64,000 nt of DNA. Origin: Pantoea ananatis LMG 2665 (GTDB lineage: Bacteria; Pseudomonadota; Gammaproteobacteria; Enterobacterales; Enterobacteriaceae). Shown in pieces: positions 23,519-31,476 of this stretch. Each line of letters begins with the position of its first letter. The stretch's first letter is position 1. Where the stretch lies: positions 62,001 to 126,000 of the forward strand of contig NZ_JMJJ01000006.1 of assembly GCF_000710035.2 (NCBI RefSeq), written 5' to 3'. The notes beneath the pieces were generated by a model. The model was not told where the DNA came from. It was given only the letters and a program-made list of their open reading frames with translations, and did not search any database. The position numbers and the translations under genes were made by a program.

Positions 23519-23847
23519 CAGGCAGACTCATCCTCCAGAAGGGCATCCAGCTGCTTTAACGTCAACACCAGCAGGGCACGACCGGGCTGCCCGGGCGTTA
23601 ACGCCACTTCAAAATAGGGGGCGATCGCGACGTTCTTCGGCAACGGCTGCCCGGCACCAATGATGGCCTGAACGCGCGGTATCAGCACCCACTGTAACCA
23701 TTCCAGCGGCTGAAGCGTATCAAGGAAGAAAGGTTGCTGGCTGGTGAACGCGTGATCGTCTGGCGCAACAGACTGCCAGAGATCGTGCTCGCGCATTATC
23801 GCTTCGACCTGTTCGAGTCGTTGCAAAATTAAGTGTTCCAGCGTCAT
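23518..23847 (-). CDS. yqcC: YqcC family protein (DUF446)
   Basis: A 109-residue small acidic protein of the YqcC family, function unknown. Conserved features visible are the central PFFLDTLQPLEWLQWVLIPR (about 40-59) and LDALLEDESA at the end. It is the first gene of the yqcC-truC-yqcA unit, with the csrB RNA gene upstream on the same strand; the csrB terminator separates the transcripts. Confidence 0.92.
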   Translation of the reverse strand: MTLEHLILQRLEQVEAIMREHDLWQSVAPDDHAFTSQQPFFLDTLQPLEWLQWVLIPRVQAIIGAGQPLPKNVAIAPYFEVALTPGQPGRALLVLTLKQLDALLEDESA

Positions 23848-23897
23848 GCTTCACCTCTGACCGGATAAAAATGGGCGGCAAGCATAACCCGCAGGCA

Positions 23898-24215
23898 TAA
23901 AAAAAGGGAGCACTGTATTAAACAGTGCTCCCGGTTCGTTTGCAGCTTTCCCGCTACGTTAGTGCTCCCTGCTCATCCGTGACAACTTTTCCCGTGCGAA
24001 TTCCATTCGCGCATCATCCTGACAAATCCTTAGCATCCAGGCCCGCCACCTCTTCTGAGGGGCTCTCATTCTCCGTCCTGGAGGTGTCCTTTAACTCAAT
24101 CCAGAGTGTCCTGCTTCATCCTGAAGCCTTCCTTGTGACGTAAACTCCGTTACGTTCCGGCCTCCTGGCTACCGTCATCCTGACGGCTCCTGTTGTCCAG
24201 GACATCCTGTCCGCG
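23898..24215 (-). ncRNA. csrB: CsrB regulatory RNA (CsrA antagonist)
   Basis: A minus-strand RNA of about 318 nt whose role is to sequester the translational regulator CsrA. The minus strand carries about 24 GGA motifs, many as CAGGA or ACGGA in short hairpin loops. It contains blocks also present in E. coli CsrB: TTAAAGGACACCTCCAGGA and AAAAGTTGTCA near the 3' end. It ends with the stem GGGAGCACTGT/ACAGTGCTCCC and seven T (23899-23935). It lies between yqcC and syd, the E. coli csrB locus. The 5' end near 24215 is inferred from the promoter and from alignment with the E. coli 5' sequence. E. coli CsrB is longer, about 369 nt. Confidence 0.93.
23899..23935 (-). terminator. Rho-independent terminator of csrB
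   Basis: On the minus strand, an 11-bp stem GGGAGCACTGT/ACAGTGCTCCC with a 5-nt loop, followed directly by seven T. Confidence 0.95.
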
Positions 24216-24221
24216 AGTGAT

Positions 24222-24250
24222 ATTCTCGTCAGAAATTACTCAGAGCACAA
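24222..24250 (-). promoter_or_regulatory. Candidate csrB promoter
   Basis: On the minus strand: -35 TTGTGC (24245-24250), a 17-base spacer, -10 GAGAAT (24222-24227), giving a start near 24215 where the sequence aligns with the E. coli CsrB 5' end. The weak -10 fits dependence on an activator. Confidence 0.55.
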
Positions 24251-24385
24251 GGTGGTAAAACGCCTTATAACGATATCTTATGAAAAGCGCTCATCAGCGC
24301 AGCTAATAAGTTAATGATTTACAATATTTTTACATCTTTCCGAAATGATCACTGCGTGAAGGATAGAGCGATCTCTCACAGAGCT

Positions 24386-24403
24386 TGTAAGAGATCTCTC
24401 ACA
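24386..24403. promoter_or_regulatory. Gac box (UvrY-binding palindrome) upstream of csrB
   Basis: TGTAAG-AGATCT-CTCACA is an 18-base near-perfect palindrome matching the GacA/UvrY box TGTAAG-N6-CTTACA. It lies about 170-190 bases upstream of the inferred csrB start, as far as the UvrY site is in E. coli. A second half-like copy (ATCTCTCACA) is at 24371-24380. Confidence 0.8.
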
Positions 24404-24426
24404 CCGCTGATAGCGGATATCTGCAA

Positions 24427-24975
24427 CTAGTCACTAAGCGGTTGTAAATCATTAAGAAATGATGGGATATCAGGTGCCAGCGTCTGGCGATGTTTGCGCC
24501 CTGGGGTTTCCAGAATGACATGTCCGCTCAGGTTACACAGCGAGATAATGTTTTCTTCGGAATCCGTTGTCGCGATAAACAGCGTCGGCGCCTGCTTCAG
24601 CCGGCGCTGCATCACTAAATGACCAATCAGATTTTCCTGCAGTCGGACAAAATCCTCTTCGCTCCAGACCTGCAGAAGCGTTAGCCTGTTTTGGTCGTGA
24701 GTGGCGCGCATGTCTCCTGCGAACTGGTGGGTATAAAATGCGGTAATCTGCGGCTGGAGCTGGATATCCAGCGCGCGCTCAACGGCATCCAGAGACGGCG
24801 GCAGGCTAAAGGGCTGCGGCTGCCACAGCGCCCGCTCGCCACGATTTTCAATCAGGCAGGGTGAAGGAACGCCATAAAGATCGCTACTGGCCGGTGCATG
24901 GCCATTATTCTGCTGCCAGTGCAGACAGTATCGGGTGGTAAAATCAGTTAACGCTTCAGCCGTTTGCTGCATCAT
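24427..24975 (-). CDS. syd: SecY-interacting protein Syd
   Basis: A 182-residue acidic peripheral inner-membrane protein reported to bind SecY and monitor translocon integrity. The family pattern is visible: [22 protein letters not shown] at the N-terminus, the conserved [12 protein letters not shown], and [26 protein letters not shown] (about 110-135). Two adjacent ATG codons (24975 and 24972) could both serve. It is divergent from queF across 61 bases, with the csrB regulatory region downstream. Confidence 0.94.
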   Translation of the reverse strand: MMQQTAEALTDFTTRYCLHWQQNNGHAPASSDLYGVPSPCLIENRGERALWQPQPFSLPPSLDAVERALDIQLQPQITAFYTHQFAGDMRATHDQNRLTLLQVWSEEDFVRLQENLIGHLVMQRRLKQAPTLFIATTDSEENIISLCNLSGHVILETPGRKHRQTLAPDIPSFLNDLQPLSD

Positions 24976-25036
24976 TCAAATTCTCACTTCTGATAGGTTA
25001 CACTTACTCACTTTGATGACCTCAGTGGTAACCGTT

Positions 25037-25882
25037 ATGTCTTCTTATCAGCCGGATCCGGCGCTCAGCAACCTGACGCTTGGCAAGCCCACAGCTTATC
25101 ACGATCGCTACGACAACAGCTTATTACAGGCCGTTCCGCGCAGCATGAACCGCGAACCACTCGGCCTTTATCCTGATAACCTGCCTTTTACGGGAGGCGA
25201 TATCTGGACGCTGTATGAACTCTCCTGGCTCAACAGCAAAGGCGTTCCACAGGTGGCGGTTGGCGAAGTGGTGCTGGACGCCCACAGTCGTAATCTTATC
25301 GAGTCCAAGAGTTTCAAACTCTATCTTAACAGCTTTAACCAGACGCGGTTCGCAGACTGGGGCGAGGTGCGCCAGACGCTGGAGCAGGATCTGCGTGTCT
25401 GTGCCGAAGGCGAGGTGCGCGTCGCGCTGTTTCGGTTAAATGAAATTGAAGGTCAACCTGTGGGACACTTTGCAGGCTACTGCATAGATGAGCAGGATAT
25501 CGAAATTGAAGATTATGCCTTCAATGCCGATTATCTGATTAACGCAGCCGGTCAGGAACAGGTGGAAGAAACGCTGGTCAGTCACCTGCTGAAGTCCAAC
25601 TGTCTGATCACGAATCAGCCTGACTGGGGCTCGGTGATGATTCGCTATAAGGGCCCACGGCTCGATCGCGAAGCGCTGCTGCGCTACATCATTTCATTTC
25701 GTCAGCATAATGAGTTTCATGAACAGTGCGTTGAGCGTATCTTCAATGACCTGATGCGTTTTTGTCAGCCCGAACAGCTCACCGTTTACGCGCGCTATAC
25801 GCGTCGGGGCGGACTGGATATTAATCCATGGCGCAGTAATGTGCCCTTTACGCCGGGTCATTCTCGTCTGGTTCGTCAGTAG
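25037..25882 (+). CDS. queF: NADPH-dependent 7-cyano-7-deazaguanine reductase
   Basis: A 281-residue YqcD/type II QueF that reduces preQ0 to preQ1 in queuosine synthesis. It has the tandem T-fold arrangement. The QueF motif [17 protein letters not shown] occupies about 89-105, and the thioimide-forming Cys189 is in [16 protein letters not shown], with [13 protein letters not shown] further on. The ATG at 25037 ([10 protein letters not shown]) is chosen by family length. The frame extends 34 codons upstream into the divergent syd leader, without support. The Shine-Dalgarno match is weak. Confidence 0.95.
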   Translation: MSSYQPDPALSNLTLGKPTAYHDRYDNSLLQAVPRSMNREPLGLYPDNLPFTGGDIWTLYELSWLNSKGVPQVAVGEVVLDAHSRNLIESKSFKLYLNSFNQTRFADWGEVRQTLEQDLRVCAEGEVRVALFRLNEIEGQPVGHFAGYCIDEQDIEIEDYAFNADYLINAAGQEQVEETLVSHLLKSNCLITNQPDWGSVMIRYKGPRLDREALLRYIISFRQHNEFHEQCVERIFNDLMRFCQPEQLTVYARYTRRGGLDINPWRSNVPFTPGHSRLVRQ

Positions 25883-26000
25883 TTTGCGAGGTATTTCTCA
25901 GGCTGCCGGTCAACTATAGCGTTCCACTTGAGTCAGCCCTGCCGACAAGGCTACTCTGGGCAAGGCGGCATACAGTGGATTGCCAACCAGGGATTTTCGT

Positions 26001-26046
26001 CACTGCATTTGCAGTGTCAGCCATCACCCCAGCGGGTGCAAAGGAG
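26001..26046 (+). promoter_or_regulatory. Two stem-loops next to the ppnN ribosome site
   Basis: CACTGCA/TGCAGTG (26001-26016) and CACCC/GGGTG (26025-26038) lie directly upstream of the AAGGAG Shine-Dalgarno at 26041-26046, in the 169-base queF-ppnN gap. They may modulate ribosome access; this is inferred from complementarity only. Confidence 0.4.
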
Positions 26047-26051
26047 TTCAT

Positions 26052-27416
26052 TTGATTACACATGTCAGCCCTCTTGGCTCTATGGATCTGCTCTCCCAAC
26101 TGGAAGTAGATATGCTGAAGCGCACAGCCAGCAGCGATTTATATCAACTTTTCCGTAACTGCTCGCTCGCCGTGCTCAATTCTGGCAGCCAGACTGACAG
26201 CAGCCACGAGCTCCTGTCCCGCTTTGAGAACTTCGATATTAACGTGCTGCGCCGCGAGCGCGGTATCAAGCTTGAACTGATCAATCCCCCCGAAGAGGCC
26301 TTTGTTGACGGCCATATTATTCGTTCACTGCAGGCTAACCTGTTTGCCGTGCTGCGCGATATCCTGTTTGTTAACGGCCAGTTAGCCAGTTCCGGCCGGT
26401 TACCCTGCGCAGAAGACAACGATTCGGTCATGATTACCAACACCGTGTTTTCTATTCTGCGTAATGCCCGGGCATTACACGTGGGCGAATATCCCAATAC
26501 CGTTGTCTGTTGGGGCGGCCACTCGATTAACGCGGTGGAATACCAGTACTGTCGTAACGTCGGTACGCAGTTGGGCCTGCGTGAACTGAATATTTGTACC
26601 GGCTGTGGCCCGGGCGTGATGGAAGCGCCCATGAAGGGGGCGGCGGTAGGCCATGCACAGCAACGCTACCGCGACAGCCGCTTTATCGGTTTAACCGAGC
26701 CGTCGATTATCGCGGCTGAACCGCCTAACCCGCTGGTGAACGAACTGATCATCATGCCGGACATCGAAAAACGTCTGGAAGCCTTTGTACGCATTGCACA
26801 TGGCATCATTATTTTCCCTGGCGGCGTGGGGACGGCAGAGGAGTTTCTTTACCTGCTGGGCATTCTGATGAATCCGCAAAATGAGCATCAGGTTCTGCCG
26901 CTCATTCTGACCGGGCCGAAAGAAAGCGCCGACTATTTCCGTGTGCTGGATGACTTTATTGTCAGCACGCTCGGGGAGCAGGCACGTAAGCATTATCAGA
27001 TCATTATTGATGATGCCGCCGAGGTGGCCCGCCTGATGAGAAAAGCGATGCCGCAGGTGAAAGAACACCGCCGCGAAACGGGTGATGCCTACAGCTTTAA
27101 CTGGTCTATCCGCATCGCGCAGGATTTGCAGGTGCCCTTTATGCCAACGCATGAAAATATGGCCAATCTCAATCTCTACACTAACCAGCCGCCGGAAAAA
27201 CTGGCAGCCGACCTGCGCCGGGCGTTCTCGGGCATTGTGGCAGGTAACGTTAAAGAGATGGGCATCCGTGAGATCCGGGAAAAAGGCCCTTATAAACTGC
27301 ACGGTGATGCCGACATCATGCACCGCATGGATGAACTGCTACAGGGCTTTGTGGCGCAGCAGCGTATGAAACTGCCAGGTACTGCCTATATCCCGTGCTA
27401 CGAAATCATTAAGTAA
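26052..27416 (+). CDS. ppnN: Pyrimidine/purine nucleotide 5'-monophosphate nucleosidase
   Basis: A 454-residue LOG-family nucleosidase (YgdH/PpnN) that splits NMPs into base and ribose 5-phosphate and in E. coli is activated by (p)ppGpp. The Rossmann-like LOG domain has CWGGHSIN (about 153-160), [16 protein letters not shown] and the signature [10 protein letters not shown] (PGGVGT at 256-261). N- and C-terminal PpnN-specific domains flank it. The start is a TTG at 26052 ([12 protein letters not shown]), chosen because it restores the family N-terminus and has an AAGGAG site five bases upstream; the frame's upstream ATG gives an unsupported extension. Confidence 0.95.
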   Translation: MITHVSPLGSMDLLSQLEVDMLKRTASSDLYQLFRNCSLAVLNSGSQTDSSHELLSRFENFDINVLRRERGIKLELINPPEEAFVDGHIIRSLQANLFAVLRDILFVNGQLASSGRLPCAEDNDSVMITNTVFSILRNARALHVGEYPNTVVCWGGHSINAVEYQYCRNVGTQLGLRELNICTGCGPGVMEAPMKGAAVGHAQQRYRDSRFIGLTEPSIIAAEPPNPLVNELIIMPDIEKRLEAFVRIAHGIIIFPGGVGTAEEFLYLLGILMNPQNEHQVLPLILTGPKESADYFRVLDDFIVSTLGEQARKHYQIIIDDAAEVARLMRKAMPQVKEHRRETGDAYSFNWSIRIAQDLQVPFMPTHENMANLNLYTNQPPEKLAADLRRAFSGIVAGNVKEMGIREIREKGPYKLHGDADIMHRMDELLQGFVAQQRMKLPGTAYIPCYEIIK

Positions 27417-27419
27417 ATC

Positions 27420-27452
27420 AGGAGGCAGCCGCCGGGCTGCCCGTACCTTATG
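27420..27452 (+). promoter_or_regulatory. xni ribosome site separated from its ATG by a hairpin
   Basis: AGGAGG (27420-27425) lies 24 bases before the xni ATG (27450). GGCAGCC-GCCG-GGCTGCC (27424-27441) folds between them. No Shine-Dalgarno lies at normal distance, and no alternative NTG start occurs in frame in the gap. Confidence 0.5.
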
Positions 27453-28208
27453 TCACATCACTTACTTATTGTTGATGCACTCAATCTCATTCGCCGCCTT
27501 CACGCCGTTCAAGGCTCTCCCTGTGTGGACGGCTGCGTGGCGGCATTGCGCCAGCTTCTCGGCCACACGCGTCCTTCTCACGTTGTGGCCGTGTTTGACG
27601 GTGAAGCGCGCCATCAGGGATGGCGGCATCAGCTGCTGCCCGACTATAAAAGCGGTCGCCCGCCCATGCCGGAAGATTTGCAGGCTGAAATGCCCGCTTT
27701 GCAGGCGGCGTTTCGGGCCGTGGGCGTGAGCTGCTGGATTGCCGAACAGGATGAAGCCGACGATCTGGCGGCCACGCTGGCGGTAAAAATGGCGCGGGCG
27801 GGCCATCAGGCCACTATCGTTTCCACCGACAAAGGCTACTGTCAGCTACTGGCGCCGGACATTCGCATCCGCGATTATTTTCAGAAGCGCTGGCTGGATT
27901 TGCCGTTTATTGAAACGGAGTTTGGCGTTGCGCCCACTATGCTGCCCGACTACTGGGGATTATGCGGCATCAGCAGCAGTAAAATCCCGGGTATCGCGGG
28001 CATCGGCCCCAAAAGCGCCCGGGAACTGCTGCAGCAGTTTGGCTCACTGGAATCGCTTTACCAACAGTTGGATCAGGTCCCCACCAAATGGCGCAATAAA
28101 CTGCAGACAGGGCAAGAGATGGCGTTCATCAGCCGCGACGTCGCCCGGCTGAAACAGGATTTGGTGCTGGAAGGAAATCTGAATTTACTGCGTTACAGCG
28201 GTGACTAG
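27450..28208 (+). CDS. xni: Flap endonuclease Xni (ExoIX)
   Basis: A 252-residue relative of the 5'-3' exonuclease domain of DNA polymerase I, reported to act on flap structures and DNA overhangs. Seen: [12 protein letters not shown] (first metal-binding Asp), [59 protein letters not shown] with its acidic cluster, and the helix-hairpin-helix [16 protein letters not shown] (about 176-195). It starts 34 bases after ppnN and is probably co-transcribed. Confidence 0.95.
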   Translation: MSHHLLIVDALNLIRRLHAVQGSPCVDGCVAALRQLLGHTRPSHVVAVFDGEARHQGWRHQLLPDYKSGRPPMPEDLQAEMPALQAAFRAVGVSCWIAEQDEADDLAATLAVKMARAGHQATIVSTDKGYCQLLAPDIRIRDYFQKRWLDLPFIETEFGVAPTMLPDYWGLCGISSSKIPGIAGIGPKSARELLQQFGSLESLYQQLDQVPTKWRNKLQTGQEMAFISRDVARLKQDLVLEGNLNLLRYSGD

Positions 28209-28215
28209 CATGGTC

Positions 28216-28247
28216 AACCGATCGGGCACCATCGCGCCCGATCGGTT
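28216..28247. terminator. Bidirectional stem-loop between xni and rlmM
   Basis: AACCGATCGGGC (28216-28227) pairs perfectly with GCCCGATCGGTT (28236-28247), a 12-bp stem between convergent genes. The T-tracts on either side are short. Confidence 0.65.
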
Positions 28248-28250
28248 CGA

Positions 28251-29351
28251 TTAGCGCTCGTCGCGACGGCCACCGACCGCGGCCCAGATACGACGAATAT
28301 GCACCGTTACTTCTTCACGATCGTGGTAGAGCTGGCGTGCACGAATTTGCGCATTAATGCCATTTTCCGTGAGGCGCTGCTCGATCATGGCCAGATTCTG
28401 CGTGACTTCTTCATACCGCTTCTTCATGGGCAGCTTCAGGTTGAAAATGGCCTCACGACACCAGCCATTCACCAGCCAGTCCGCCATCAGATTGGCCACG
28501 CGAGCCGGTTTTTCCACCATGTCGCAGACCAGCCAGCTGATATTGGTGCGCGGTGGGCGGAAGCGGAAACCGTCTTCGCGTTCGTGAAAGACCTGTCCGG
28601 TATCCATCAGACTCGGTGCCATGGGGCCGTTATCCACGGCGTAGACCATCATGCTGCGCTGTACCAGCTGATACGTCCAGCCGCCAGGGCAGGCGCCCAG
28701 ATCCACCGCATACATGCCGCTGGCTAACCGCTCATCCCACTCGTCGACGGGCACAAAAACGTGGAAAGCCTCTTCCAGCTTAAGCGTTGAACGGCTTGGC
28801 GCATCAGAGGGAAACTTAAGACGCGGAATGCCCATATAAAAGGGGGAATTGTTTTCTGGCAGCGAATAGCCCACGTAACAGGTACCGGGAGCAATAAAGA
28901 ACACGTGCACGACCGGGCGTTTTGGGCTCTCGTAATTAAGCAGAATTTTGCTCTCACGCAGGCTGGCACGCAGGGGAACGGTAAACTTGCGGCAGAATTT
29001 GGTGAGCTCTTTTGCTTCATTGGTGTCAGGCACCTCAACACGCAGCTCGCCGCCTTTCTCGACCACACCGCTCAACATGCCAACGATCGGCGAAATACGA
29101 TCGTCCTGGGGCAAGTCACGCAGCAGCTCGCCGACAACCAGCATCTGGCGGGCGAAAATCAGGGTTTCAAATGGCAGTTCCCGAATCAGCCTTTCCGCAT
29201 CGGGCTGCTGATAGCATTCAAACAGCACATAACCGGCCTCTTCTTTTACCCGTGGAAAGCCGTAGACGTTACGCTCTGCGGCTTTCGCACTAATCTCTGC
29301 CGCACACTCTTTTTCAAAGCCGGAGCGGCAATACAGTAAAACTTTATTCAT
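28251..29351 (-). CDS. rlmM: 23S rRNA 2'-O-ribose C2498 methyltransferase
   Basis: A 366-residue SAM-dependent RNA 2'-O-methyltransferase acting on C2498 of 23S rRNA. An N-terminal THUMP-like region is followed by a Rossmann MTase with the SAM motif [25 protein letters not shown] and [13 protein letters not shown], in keeping with a KDKE-type catalytic set. The ATG at 29351 ([16 protein letters not shown]) matches the family start and overlaps the ygdD stop by eight bases. Confidence 0.96.
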   Translation of the reverse strand: MNKVLLYCRSGFEKECAAEISAKAAERNVYGFPRVKEEAGYVLFECYQQPDAERLIRELPFETLIFARQMLVVGELLRDLPQDDRISPIVGMLSGVVEKGGELRVEVPDTNEAKELTKFCRKFTVPLRASLRESKILLNYESPKRPVVHVFFIAPGTCYVGYSLPENNSPFYMGIPRLKFPSDAPSRSTLKLEEAFHVFVPVDEWDERLASGMYAVDLGACPGGWTYQLVQRSMMVYAVDNGPMAPSLMDTGQVFHEREDGFRFRPPRTNISWLVCDMVEKPARVANLMADWLVNGWCREAIFNLKLPMKKRYEEVTQNLAMIEQRLTENGINAQIRARQLYHDREEVTVHIRRIWAAVGGRRDER

Positions 29352-29739
29352 GGCGTTCTGCCTTGGTTTTAAGACGCAGTGCGCCAATCAACATCAATAG
29401 CCAGCCGACGAGGAAGAATACGCCTCCGACTGGTGTGATAAATACAAAAAACGTTAAATGCGACAGCGCCAGTGAATAGAGGCTGCCGCTAAATAATACG
29501 GTTCCCAGCGCCATAGACGCACTGCTCCAGTAAAACCAGATGTTACAGCGATACAGCATTGCCGCACCCAGCCCCAGTACAGCCAGCGTATGGTAAGCCT
29601 GATATTCCAGCCCGGTGTGAATCCAGGCCATTTCAGTGGCTCCCAGCGTTTTGTTCAACACGTGAGCACCAAAAGCACCAAATGCCACCAGGAAAAAGCC
29701 GCTGATGGCCGCAAAAATAAACATGGCACGTCTGGACAT
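29344..29739 (-). CDS. ygdD: DUF423 inner-membrane protein YgdD
   Basis: A 131-residue small hydrophobic protein of the DUF423 family, function unknown, with four likely membrane spans (about 5-25, 46-62, 70-90, 98-120). Family signature visible: [19 protein letters not shown] and [11 protein letters not shown]. The start is the ATG at 29739, with an AGGA site seven bases upstream; one further codon upstream is a TTG. It lies between gcvA and rlmM, with an eight-base overlap with rlmM. Confidence 0.93.
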   Translation of the reverse strand: MSRRAMFIFAAISGFFLVAFGAFGAHVLNKTLGATEMAWIHTGLEYQAYHTLAVLGLGAAMLYRCNIWFYWSSASMALGTVLFSGSLYSLALSHLTFFVFITPVGGVFFLVGWLLMLIGALRLKTKAERHE

Positions 29740-29789
29740 CAATCTATCCTCAAGGTGCGTTTGCAGGTCCCTGCAAAAAAATCAAAAAG

Positions 29790-30707
29790 TTACTGATCAT
29801 AACGAAAGCGGAATTTTTCTTGTTCGGTTGCCGCTTTAGCGAGGATCCACTGTCGAAAGGCGGCTATTTTACCCAGTTCTGCCTGGCTGTCATGACAAAC
29901 CAGATAAAAAGCATTTTTGCTCACTAAAACGTCATTAAACGGACAAATCAACCGCCCCGCTTCGATTTCACTCTGCGCCATAACGTTATTGGCCAATGCC
30001 ACGCCCTGACCATGAATCGCTGCCTGCAACACCATGGCGCTGTGACTGAAGATGGGCCCCTGTTGAACGTTGATATGCTGAACGCCGAGCTGGCGAATAT
30101 AGGATTGCCAGTCACGACGCGACGCATCATGCAGCAGAGTAAAGCGAGCAAGATCCATAGGGGTTTTAAGCGGATTTTCCCCGGTCATCAACGCCGGAGA
30201 ACAGACCGGCAGCAGGTATTCTGCGTAGAGTTTTTCCACCCGTAAGCCAGGCCAGTTGCCCCGACCATAGAAAATCGCCACGTCCACATCGTCAGCCAGT
30301 TTCTCCTCATCGCGGTCAACGGCCTGGATACGGACATCGATTCCCGGATAAGCCAGATTAAAGCTGGAGAGGCGCGGCACGAGCCATTGAATGGCAAAAC
30401 TCGGCAGTAAACTGACCGTGAGCGCGCCTTTGGCACTGCGTGCCTGCAGCTTGCGCGTGGCTTCATTCAGGGCAGAGAAGATTTCTTTAATGTCCAGATA
30501 GTAGCTTTGCCCCTCTTCCGTGAGCAAAAGCGAACGATTCCTCCGCCTGAACAGCTTTAATCCCAGAAAATCTTCCAGTGATTTGATCTGATGGCTGACG
30601 GCAGCCTGGGTGACGAACAGCTCTTCAGCCGCTTTGGTAAAGCTTAAATGGCGTGCTGCGGCATCGAAAACCCGCAGTGCATTAAGGGGAGGAAGACGTT
30701 TTGACAT
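29790..30707 (-). CDS. gcvA: LysR-type regulator of glycine cleavage GcvA
   Basis: A 305-residue LysR-family transcription factor that activates gcvTHP with glycine, represses it with purines, and activates the divergent sRNA gene gcvB. The N-terminal winged HTH is AARHLSFTKAAEELFVTQAAVSHQIKSLEDFLG (in pieces, about 15-50). The rest is the periplasmic-binding-like effector domain. The start is the ATG at 30707 (MSKRLPPLNAL); the eight-codon upstream extension is unsupported. Confidence 0.96.
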   Translation of the reverse strand: MSKRLPPLNALRVFDAAARHLSFTKAAEELFVTQAAVSHQIKSLEDFLGLKLFRRRNRSLLLTEEGQSYYLDIKEIFSALNEATRKLQARSAKGALTVSLLPSFAIQWLVPRLSSFNLAYPGIDVRIQAVDRDEEKLADDVDVAIFYGRGNWPGLRVEKLYAEYLLPVCSPALMTGENPLKTPMDLARFTLLHDASRRDWQSYIRQLGVQHINVQQGPIFSHSAMVLQAAIHGQGVALANNVMAQSEIEAGRLICPFNDVLVSKNAFYLVCHDSQAELGKIAAFRQWILAKAATEQEKFRFRYDQ

Positions 30708-30743
30708 GGTTATCCATAGCCAGCCTGGCAAAAAATACGCGAA

Positions 30744-30768
30744 CTAATACAAAGGCTTTACGTATTAG
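30744..30768. promoter_or_regulatory. Inverted repeat with CTAAT cores, candidate GcvA site
   Basis: CTAATAC (30744-30750) and GTATTAG (30762-30768) form a perfect 7-bp inverted repeat with 11 bases between. GcvA sites in E. coli carry a CTAAT core. Its place between gcvA and the gcvB promoter fits activation of gcvB and autoregulation of gcvA. Confidence 0.6.
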
Positions 30769-30800
30769 AATTTATAATCCGAGACATTATAAATTGTCCG

Positions 30801-30829
30801 TTGATGAAGCTCCAGCAAATACCTATAGT
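30801..30829 (+). promoter_or_regulatory. gcvB promoter
   Basis: -35 TTGATG (30801-30806), 17-base spacer, -10 TATAGT (30824-30829). The inferred start at 30836 is seven bases downstream and matches the conserved GcvB 5' end. Confidence 0.85.
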
Positions 30830-30835
30830 TGCGCT

Positions 30836-31034
30836 ACTTCCTGAGCCGGAACGAAAAGTTTTTAGATTTGTGAGTGAGTTCGCAGATTTTCTGAAAGCTT
30901 TTGGCTTGTGGTCGTGATGTTGTGTTTGCAATTTTGATCTGACCTTTACAGATCAAGCTTTTTTAATTCCTGTAGATTTACCCTGTCTGTCCATTGTGAT
31001 ATTGAGTAGCACCGCAAATTGCGGTGCTTTTTTT
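30836..31034 (+). ncRNA. gcvB: GcvB small RNA
   Basis: An Hfq-dependent sRNA of about 199 nt that represses many amino-acid and peptide transport mRNAs. It begins ACTTCCTGAGCCGGAACGAA, identical to the start of E. coli GcvB. It carries the G/U-rich seed region around 30906-30930 (GTGATGTTGTGTTTGCAATT), the second conserved block TTTACCCTGTCTGTCCAT (about 30977-30994), and ends with GCACCGC-AAATT-GCGGTGC plus seven T (31009-31034). A hairpin with six T at 30934-30964 may end a shorter form. E. coli GcvB is about 206 nt. It is divergent from gcvA, and ygdI converges on it. Confidence 0.97.
31008..31034 (+). terminator. Terminator of gcvB
   Basis: GCACCGC/GCGGTGC stem with an AAATT loop followed by seven T. 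Confidence 0.93.
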
Positions 31035-31043
31035 ATGAGCTGA

Positions 31044-31265
31044 TTACTTCATTTCAACCATTTCTTTCACATCTGAACGGTTAATCTGCTGCTCATTGCC
31101 ATTCGCATCTTTATAGCTGATCATACCGGTGTCAGTATCGACCTTTGGTTTGCCTTCAGCGACGATAGTGCGTCCATCATTGGTATGCATCACGTAGTTG
31201 CTTGAACAGGCAGCCAGGGTAAAGGCCATTGTACAAATGGCCAGCATTGCGGCGAGTTTTTTCAT
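31044..31265 (-). CDS. ygdI: YgdI/YgdR family lipoprotein
   Basis: A 73-residue DUF903 lipoprotein of unknown function. The type II signal peptide ends in a lipobox TLAAC with the lipidated Cys20, followed by SSNYVMHTNDGRTIVAEGKP and a small beta-rich domain (MISYKDANGNEQQINRSDVKEM). Residues after Cys are SS, which does not suggest inner-membrane retention. A paralogue, ygdR, is at 60646-60864. The gene converges on gcvB and is divergent from csdA. Confidence 0.93.
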   Translation of the reverse strand: MKKLAAMLAICTMAFTLAACSSNYVMHTNDGRTIVAEGKPKVDTDTGMISYKDANGNEQQINRSDVKEMVEMK

Positions 31266-31364
31266 CTTCTATCTCCTTGCAGATTGATTGCACCAAACCC
31301 CCCGCGTTACGCTGACCAAAGAAACGGTCAAGTGCGATCGACTGTAAGTAGGTCGTCTCGCCAT

Positions 31365-31409
31365 GCGGGTTAAGTTTATACCTTGCAATACTCAGCATAA
31401 CCCGCTTTT
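31365..31409. other. Long-loop inverted repeat in the ygdI-csdA interval
   Basis: GCGGGTTA (31365-31372) pairs with TAACCCGC (31398-31405), followed on the plus strand by TTTT. It lies in the csdA leader on one strand and the ygdI leader on the other. It could be an attenuator-like element or an operator; no further support. Confidence 0.35.
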
Positions 31410-31476
31410 CCAGCTTTGCCAGACAGACAGCCATCTTTCAGCCTGGACCTGAAAATTAACAACCTGTGAGCCACGT

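Noticed and set aside
31177..31434. An 85-codon minus-strand open frame overlapping the start of ygdI
   Set aside because: It lacks a clear ribosome site, overlaps the ygdI signal-peptide region in another frame, and matches no family I recognise. Most likely a chance frame through the ygdI leader.
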